A stretch of 64,000 bases of DNA from Closterium sp. NIES-65 (taxonomy: Eukaryota; Streptophyta; Zygnematophyceae; Desmidiales; Closteriaceae): positions 2,914,001-2,978,000 of the forward strand of contig CANXME010002096.1 in NCBI GenBank assembly GCA_948144175.1, read 5' to 3'. Both the position numbers and the translations under genes were made by a program. The notes under the pieces are model-generated. The model made no database searches and was not told the origin of the DNA. It was given only the letters and a program-made list of their open reading frames with translations. This document shows positions 56,901 to 64,000 of the stretch, one piece after another. Every line of letters begins with the position of its first letter. The first letter of the stretch is position 1.

Positions 56901-59900
56901 GGCCCAGCACCCCCAGGCTCAGCACCCCCAGTCACCGCACCCCCAGGCTCAGCACCCCCAGTCACCGCACCCCCAGGCTCAGCACCCCCAGCCTCAGTAC
57001 CCCCAGTGTCCGCATCCCCAGGCTCAGCACCCCCAGAGTCCGCACCCCCAGGCTCAGCACCCCCAGTCTCCGCACCCCCAGGCTCAGCACCCCCAACAGG
57101 ACGAGAGTCGACAGCAACCTCAACAGGCTCGACCGGGTCTACCTGAGACACACCTGAGGGAGCGGCACCCTGAGGGGGGAGGGGGTCTACGACAGCAGCA
57201 CCTGGCGCGAGGAAGAGAGGCGGGGGTGGGAGCAGGGCAGTGCGGTAGGGGAAGAGGCGGTAGTAGGGGACAGACTCGTCAAAAGTGACGTCCTGAGAGG
57301 GCAAGACCCGGTGCAAGGTGGCGTGGTAAAACTGCCAACCAGGCGCGTCCGGAACAAAGCCGAGGAAGACGCAGGGAACAGCACGAGAGGAGAGCTTGTC
57401 CGCAGACGAATCGCGGACAAAAGCTCGAGATCCCCAGACCCGGAATCGCGACGCATCGCCAACCTCCCCCGTCCACAGTAGTGTGGGCGAGGTCTCCGGC
57501 AAGGAGACACGGGGCCAGAGGTTGAGCTGATGCGCAGCGTACCGGACCGCAAACGGCCACAGAAAGTGGGGGGCAGCCGCATGGATCAAGGAGGTACGGG
57601 CGACCTCCATGACCAGTCCAATGCGGCGCTCCGCAACCCCATTCTGCTGTGGAGAGGCCGGAAGCGTGAACGACTGGTCAATGCCGTGCTCAGCACAGTA
57701 GGCTGCCAAGAGGTCGGAGGAGAACTCACCACCTCTGTCAGAGTGCAAGCGCAGGACAGGAAAGTCCGAGCGGAAACGCTCGCTGAGCTGGAGACGAGCT
57801 CTGCGGATCCAAGGGATCAAAACATCAGGGACCTCACCCTTGGTGCGCAAGGGGAAGACCGTGGTGTAGCGCGAGTAGTCGTCAGCAACGATCAGGAAGT
57901 ACCTCTCCTGACCCTACCACGGATGCGAGCTGGGCCCCACACGTCCATGTGGAGCGTCTGCAACGGAGCAGTCGTCGGGGGAAACGAGGAGTGAGGAGCG
58001 GCGCGCTGCCGCCCCTCGACACAGGGAAGGCAGGGAGGAGCAGGCGAGGGTGGGAGGGGAGGGAGGACCCTGGGAAGACCAGAAACAAGGTACCGGGAGT
58101 GCATGGCACGAAGGCGCTGCACAGACGGGTGGCCAAGTCGGTGGTGCCAGAGAACAGTCTCGTGTGCTAGAGAGCGACACGAGCAGGGGGCAGACAGCTG
58201 ACCTAACGCAGACGCAGACGCAGACGCAGCGACCTGAGGGGGGGCAGTAGTCAGTGTGTACAGGTCCGACCCCGGCTGCCGGGTGAAGGTAGCCAAGTGG
58301 CGGCCTGTACGAGCACACGTGCAGTGTGTGACACGCTCGTAGGCAGGGGTGAACTGGTGAACACCCGCGTCCTCGAGTGCACAACCTGCCACCAAGTTCG
58401 TAGAGAACGAGGGGAGGTGGAGACCTGACAGTGTGCCCGACGGGACCGCAGGACAGGGAAGGACGGTGAAGGAGGTCACAATGACCGGACCCCCAGAGGG
58501 GTCAGCGAGGGAGACAGCTACTGGCCGAGCAAGGGGCTCAAGGGCAATGCGGTCACGAAAGAAACAGCGAGAGGCACCTGAATCCAGCGTGAAGGTGTGC
58601 AGTGCTGCAGTCGACACAGTACTTAGGGGGGGAGACGTACAAGCACCTAGAGCAGCAGCCTCACCAGCACCTGGGGCAGGGGACACGTAAGTACCTGAAG
58701 TGGCAGACACACTAGTCCTAATGCCCGGGTCGGGCGGGACACTCAGGTACTCAGCACCCTCTCCACTAGTAGACATCACATACATGGTAGTGAGAATAGC
58801 ATCAAAGTCTAGAGCATAGATATCTATCCCCTTCTTCAGGAGATCAACCCAACGGGGCAGCTCAGTGGCCTGAGGGAACTGAACACGCCAAGCATCGTTC
58901 AGATGAGCGAAGCTACGCTGTGTGGCGTGCGGTCCCCCACACTTCTGGCCAGTGCGGTCACCAGTGCGAATGACGTACGTGCAACTAAGGCCACCCCCCC
59001 CCCCCCCCGTGCTGAGAGTACCACTCACGGACCTCCTGGGGCGATAGAGTGTGCTGCTGGCCCTGGCCACCGCCAGTGCCTCCACGACCACCACCGCCGC
59101 TACCACCTCCTCGACCACCCCAACCCTGGCCGCTGCCTCGTCCACTACCACCCCCACCACCTCCTCCGCCCCGGCCACCTCCCCCGCCGCTGCCGCCACC
59201 CCCCCCACCGCTGCCACCTCCCCCACCCGCGCCAAACCCCCCGCCACCACCACCTCCCCCACCACCGCCACCCCCGCTGTCACCACCACCGCCCTTGCCC
59301 CCCTTGCCCTTGCCGCTGCGGCGCCCGCTCGAAGCAGACGCAGTCGCGACCTTCTCAGCACCAAGGAGGTCGACAGCAGCAGCAGAGGTGACAGAGGGAA
59401 GAAGGGGGGAGGGAGAACACCCCTCAAAAAACGGGGTACGGGGGTCACCACGAGAGGCACCTACAGCGACTATGCTAGCCTCAGCTGCAAGGAGTTCCTT
59501 CTCGAGGAGGGCAATGGTGAGCTCGGTGGGGCAGCGAGCTAGGAAGTGGTCCCTGACTGAGCGCAGAGTGTCAGGGAGGCGCGTGACTAGGTGGTAGAGA
59601 GTGAGCCAGAGCGGGGGTGGGTTCGTAGCAAGGAACTCATCAGGCATAGCAGCGCGGAAGCGAGCCTCACTAGTACGGAGGTGCGTAATGAGGTCAGCGA
59701 CTGTGTGGAACGAGGCTAAGTCGGGGAACAGGTAGGGAAGGGAGAGACGGCCTAGTGCCGCAGAGGCCGGTGAGGAGTAGCGGGCAACGACAGCAGTGTA
59801 CAGTGCCTGTGCAGTCTTGTGCTGCCCAAAGTGCTCGCGCTCATCTATCGGCAGAGAGTTGCGAATAGCGAAGCGAGCATGGGCGTCACGAGTCTGCCAC

Positions 59901-60082
59901 TGTGAGCGAGCAGGGCTGTCAGCAGTAGCAGCAGGAGCAGTAGCGTGGCCTAAGGCGTGATCGTACAGTGAGATGTCTTCCTTGGCAGTGAGCTGTAGGA
60001 AGAGGTGTAGGTCATCAAGCCAGGTGTCGAACTTCACTGGGCGGCCCTCAGCATCGAAGGCTAGCACAGGAGGGCTAGCCAT
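53940..60082 (-). pseudogene. Copia C gag-pol pseudogene
   Basis: Starts MASPPVLAFDAEG at 60082. Gag and the Gly-rich part run to a frameshift at a C homopolymer (58991-59007). Protease, pre-integrase and the integrase start follow to a single-base frameshift near 57914. Integrase and the EPGGA linker run to a TGA near 56586, and RT reads to a TAG at about 55426 (Gln in B). A TAA near 54848 replaces Tyr. RNase H continues to about 54075 with another stop near 54464. Motifs such as HMDVWGP, DRGGEF, YVDD and DASWADD remain visible. Confidence 0.85.
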
Positions 60083-60119
60083 GGTAGCAGCAGTAGGAAA
60101 AGCAGTAGGAGTAGTCAAA

Positions 60120-60849
60120 GGGTAGGTAGGGCGGCGCGGCTCGGTACAGGTAGGGCGGCGCGGCTCGGTACAGGTAGGGCGGCGCGGCTCGGTACAGGTA
60201 GGGCGGCGCGGCTCGGGTCGGGCGGCGCGGCTCGGTTAGGGCTGGGCGGCTCGGGTCGGGCGGCTCGGTTCGGTTAGGGCTGGGCGGCTCGGGTCGGACT
60301 GGGCGGCTCGGTTCGGGCTGCTCGGTTCGGGCGGCTCGTTCTGGGTGGGGGCGTTCGGGGCCTCTAAGGGCGAGCGCAGGGAGCGGGTGGGGCCGCTAGG
60401 GACGAGCGCGGGGCCGACGTGGGCCTCTAAGGGCGAGCGCGGGGCCTATCAGGGCCGTGAGGGACGAGCGCGGGGCCTGAAGGGCAAACGCGGGGCCACC
60501 CGGGGCCTTAGGGACGAGCGCGGGGCCGATTCGGGGCCGTGAAGGGTGAGCGCGGGGCCGTTCAGGGCCTCTAAGGGCGAGCGCGAGGCCGACGTGGGCC
60601 GCTAAGGGCAAACGCGGGGCCGATCGGGGCCGTTAAGGACGAGCGCGGGGCCGACGTGGGCATCTAGGGTTAAGCGCGGGGCCGATTCGGGGCCTCTAAA
60701 AGCGAGCGCGGGGCCGATCGAGGCCTCTAGGTGCAAGAGCGCGGGGCCGACGGGGCCTCTAGGGGCGTGAAAGCCGAGGCGCCCTAGGGCGTAGGTAGGT
60801 AGGTAGGTAGGTGGTGGGCCCTAAAAAAAATCGGTCCTAGGAAGGACCT
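60120..60849 (-). other. GC-rich leader of copia C
   Basis: Includes four tandem units of about 26 bp with ggtagggcggcgcggctcgg (60120-60215) and many gagcgcggggcc units (60360-60760), plus a short ggta run at 60790-60812. Confidence 0.8.
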
Positions 60850-60860
60850 GCTCTATACCA

Positions 60861-60986
60861 TGTTGAACAAGAATGAATGAACTAACAGTGTAATGAGTAC
60901 AAGTAGGAAACCCTAGAAATGTGTACCCCCTATAGGCTAACCCACTGTAGCCTAAATAACTACAACAACATATATAATGTTTCACA
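60861..60986 (-). repeat. 5' LTR of copia C
   Basis: On the minus strand it reads TGTGAAACATTATATATG...CTTGTTCAACA and is followed by the primer site. It shares the ggctacagtggg core with the LTR of B. Confidence 0.8.
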
Positions 60987-60991
60987 AAACT

Positions 60992-61109
60992 TATACACTA
61001 CAGTTGGTTTAGGCTGTAGTGGGGTAGTTACTATGGGGTACAGTAAGTTTAGTTTTTGCTACTTGTACCCAACCCTTTCCTAGTGCACACACACTTGTTG
61101 ATTCAAACA
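60992..61109 (+). repeat. Distal part of copia D 5' LTR
   Basis: Contains the taggct...agtggggta block shared by the LTRs of A, B and C, and ends ...ATTCAAACA before the primer site. Confidence 0.75.
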
Positions 61110-61694
61110 TGGTATTACGAGCCTAGGTTAGGAACCTAGGACCACTTAGTTCTAAGGGCCCACCGTTCCGCTAGAAGCGCCCTCATGCGCCCTACCTTCC
61201 TTGTGCCCTCGTGCGCCTCTCTGCTAGTGCGCCCTCGCGCGCCCTCTCTCTCACGCTGCCCATGCGCAGCCCGCTAGCCGCCCGCGCGCGGCCCACTAGC
61301 CGCCCTTGCGCGGCCCATTTCTTGTGCGCACGACCCGCTAGCCACCCGTGCAGTCGACGCCGCCCGCGCGCAGCCTACCCTGGCCTCGCGCGGCCCCTAG
61401 CACAGCCCGCGAGCTGCCCGTTGACCGGCCCTGCTGACCGTCCCGCGGGCGGCCGCCTCGTGCTCGTAGGCCGCCGCCCGCACGTAGGCCGCCGCCTCGC
61501 ACAGCCGCAAACCGCGCGCCGGCCCGCCCTGCTTGCCCTAGCCGCGCCGCACCGTCCTGCCCGAGTCGCGTCACCCTGACCGAGCCGCGCTGCCGTATTG
61601 TGCACCACCCGCAGCAACTGCCGCTCCTGTTCCTGCTGCTACTGCTGTTCCTGCTGCTCTTAATATTCCTACTGCTAATGCTACTGCTGCCACT

Positions 61695-64000
61695 ATGGCT
61701 AGTCCCACCGTTCTTTCTTTTGATGCTGAGGGCCGTCCGATTCAGTTTGATGCTTAGCTCGACGGCCTGCACCTGTTACTACAGATCACTGCTAAGGACG
61801 ATGTCTTGCTGTATGATCACGCGTCCGAAACCGCTCTAGCATCTGCTGAGACTGCTGACAGTACAGCTCGCTCCTGGTGGCAGACTCGTGACGCTCACGC
61901 TCGCCTAGCCATTCGCATTCACCTGCCGTTAGATGAGCGCGCGCATTTTGGCTAGCACAAGACTGCTAAGGCACTGTACGATGCAGTAGTCGCGTGCTAC
62001 TCCTCGCCTGCCTCTGCTACGATCGGCCGTCTCTCGCTGCCCTATCTTTTCCCCGATCTGGCCGCCTTTCCCACAGTCGCTGACCTCATTACTCACCTCC
62101 GCACTAGTGACACTCGCTACCGAGCCGCCCTTCCTGCTGAGTTTCTCGCCAAGAATCCTTCCCCAATGTACCTCGTTCTCTACCACCTAGTCACCCGTCT
62201 CCCTGACTCTCTTCGCGCAGTCAGGGACCACTTTCTCACCCTCTACCCGACCGAGCTCACCGTTGACCTGCTCGAGAAGCGCCTGCTTGGATCTGAGGCT
62301 AGCATAGTCGTAGTAGGTGCCTCTCATGGCGACCCCCGCACGCCCTTCTTTGACGGGTGTTCCCCTCCCCTCCTTCTCCCCTCGGTCGCCTTTGCTGCCG
62401 CTGTCGACTACCTTGGTGCGGAGGAAGTCGGGGCTGCGTCTGCTCCCAGTGGGAGGCGCAAGGGCGGCCGGGGCAAGGGGGGCAAGGGTAGTGGCGGCGA
62501 CAGCGGGGGAGGTGGAGGTGGAGGCGGTGGGTGCGGTGGGGGTGGTGGCGGTGGTGGGGGTGGTGGCGCGGCTGGGGGGGTCAGTGGCAGCGGCGTGGGT
62601 GGTGGCAGCAGTGGTGGTGGAGGAGGCCGGGTTGAAGGCGGTGGTGGTGGCGGCAGTGGGCGTGGTGGCGGCGGCTGGGATGGTGGTCGGGGTGGACGAG
62701 CGCAGCGTGGAGGTTCGGGTGGTGTCCAGCGCCAGCAGCAGCGTTTCTGAGTGACCCCGTCGCCCTAGCAGCTTCGTGAGTGGTAATCTGAGCATGGGGG
62801 GTCTGGGGGAGGTGGTACCTGCCCGTATGTCATTCGCACAGGTGACCACACTTAAGACGTGTGGGAGGCCGCACACGCAACAGTGCTGCTTCTCCCGTCT
62901 CGACGACGCCTGGCGTGCACAGTTCCCTGACGCCTTTGAGCTGCCCGGCTAGGCTGATCTGCTTAAAAAGAACATTGCTATCTTTGCTCTTGACTTTGAT
63001 GTTATCCTTGGTGCTATGTATGCTTTGACTATTAGTATTGAGGGTGACTGTTACCTGCGTGTCCGGCTTGACCCGGGCATTGAGACCAGTGAGGCTGCCG
63101 CTCTAGGTGCTAGTGCGTCTGCTGCCCCAGGTCCTAGTGAGGCTGCTGCTCCAGGTGCTCGTGATTCTGCTGCTTCTGGTGCTCGTGAGTCTGCACCTTC
63201 AGGCAGTGTGTCTACTAAGGCACTGTACACCTTCACACTGGAATCAGGTGCTTCCCGTTGTTTCTTTCGAGACCGCACTGCCCTAGCACAGCTCCCTAGG
63301 CCTGTTGCTGTCTCCCTGGCTGACCCCTCCGGGGGTACGGTCCTTGCGACCTCCACCACTGCCCTCCCTTGTCCTGCTGTCCCGTCCGGCACGCTGTCGG
63401 GTCTTTACCTCCACTCGTTCTCTACGAACTTGGTGGCGGGTTCTGCGCTCTAGGACGCGGGTGTTCACCAGTTCACCCCTGCCTATGAGCGTGTGACACA
63501 CTACACGTGTGCTCAGACGGGTCGTCACCTGGCTACCTTCACTCGGTAGCCGGGGTCGGACCTGTACACACTGACCACTGAGTCCCCTCAGGTAGCTACG
63601 TCTGCGTCAACGTCAGGTCAGTTGTCCGCCCCCTGCTCGTGTCGCACTTTGTCAGACCGGACGGTCCTCGAGCACCACCGGCTTGGTCACCCTTCGATGC
63701 AGCGCCTTTGTGGCATGCACTCCAGGTACCTTGTCTCTGGTCTCCCCAGGTCACTGCCTCCCCTGCCACCGTACCCTGCCCCTCCTTGCCTTCCCTGTGT
63801 CGAGGGGCGGCAACGCGCCGCTCCCCACTCCTCTGAGTTCCCCTCGACGGAGGCTCCTCTGACCACCCTTCAAATGGACATATGGGGCCCAGCCCGCGTC
63901 CGTGGACAGGGCGGAGAGCGCTATTTTTTGCTGGTAGTTGACGACTACACGCGTTACAGCACGGTCTTCCCCTTGCGCACCAAGGGAGAGGTCCCTGATG
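61695..64000 (+). pseudogene. Copia D gag-pol pseudogene (5' part)
   Basis: Starts MASPTVLSFDAEG and can be followed through gag, a Gly-rich tract (62480-62700), the Cys motif region (CPYVIRTGDH, near 62820), protease (LESGASRCFFRD, near 63240), the pre-integrase block and the start of integrase (MDIWGP, DDYTRYS) to the window edge. In-frame stops occur at about 61755, 61952, 62748, 62765, 62785, 62950, 63451 and 63546, and there are frame changes near 62850. Most stops replace Gln or Trp codons of the related elements. Confidence 0.8.

Larger units (their letters stand above)
53905..60986 (-). mobile_element. Copia element C, minus strand, inserted in the 5' LTR of D
   Basis: 5' LTR 60986-60861 (126 bp), primer site TGGTATAGAGC at 60860-60850, leader, and gag-pol running leftward. 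Flanks aaact at 53900-53904 and 60987-60991 are a target-site duplication. The 3' LTR is reduced to its terminal 13 bases (53905-53917); the preceding 3' untranslated sequence resembles that of element B (51380-51415). Confidence 0.85.
53896..64000 (+). mobile_element. Copia element D, 5' part, LTR split by element C, runs off the window
   Basis: D's 5' LTR is in two pieces: 53896-53904 (tgtcaaact) and 60992-61109, about 127 bp when the C insertion is ignored. A primer-site-like TGGTATTACGAGC starts at 61110. A GC-rich leader (61150-61600) and a gag-pol pseudogene follow. D lies in the gypsy protease region. Confidence 0.75.

Overview
The window reads as nuclear DNA of a green-lineage eukaryote. 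It holds intron-rich genes with GT-AG introns, a plant-type wax synthase gene and Ty1/copia elements primed by initiator-tRNA-like sites. The mix of a USP9X-type deubiquitinase, a PAT/Ngaro-like tyrosine-recombinase retrotransposon and GC-rich copia elements suggests a streptophyte alga such as a desmid. That placement is inference; the sequence alone does not name the species.

Layout. (1) 92-22636, minus strand: the 5' part of a USP9X/FAF-family ubiquitin hydrolase gene. 31 exons keep one frame for 2,243 codons, and the catalytic domain would lie beyond base 1. (2) 23149-35233, plus: a DIRS-order retrotransposon with split direct repeats (A1...B1-A2...B2), gag, RT/RNase H and tyrosine recombinase. 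Its RT is split at 26481 by a composite insertion: a truncated copia element (A) fused to a 347-bp TRIM, flanked as one unit by a 5-bp target-site duplication. (3) 35446-42282, minus: a complete eight-exon WSD1-like wax ester synthase/diacylglycerol acyltransferase gene, 736 codons. (4) 42993-53895, minus: a decayed Ty3/gypsy chromovirus, interrupted by a young copia element (B, 44162-51598, identical LTRs, 5-bp TSD). (5) From 53896 to the end: a copia pseudo-element (D, plus) inserted in the gypsy protease region. A further copia element (C, minus, 53905-60986) sits inside D's 5' LTR.

The most unusual pattern is in the two host genes. Almost every intron contains partial copies of the neighbouring exon edge with its splice site. 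Copies upstream of an exon carry acceptor plus exon start; copies downstream carry exon end plus donor. Two such junctions have grown into minisatellites (9516-9971 and 36015-36330). Exon coordinates were derived by hand from splice consensus, frame continuity and remembered family similarity; no alignment or transcript evidence was available, so boundaries may be off by a few bases.
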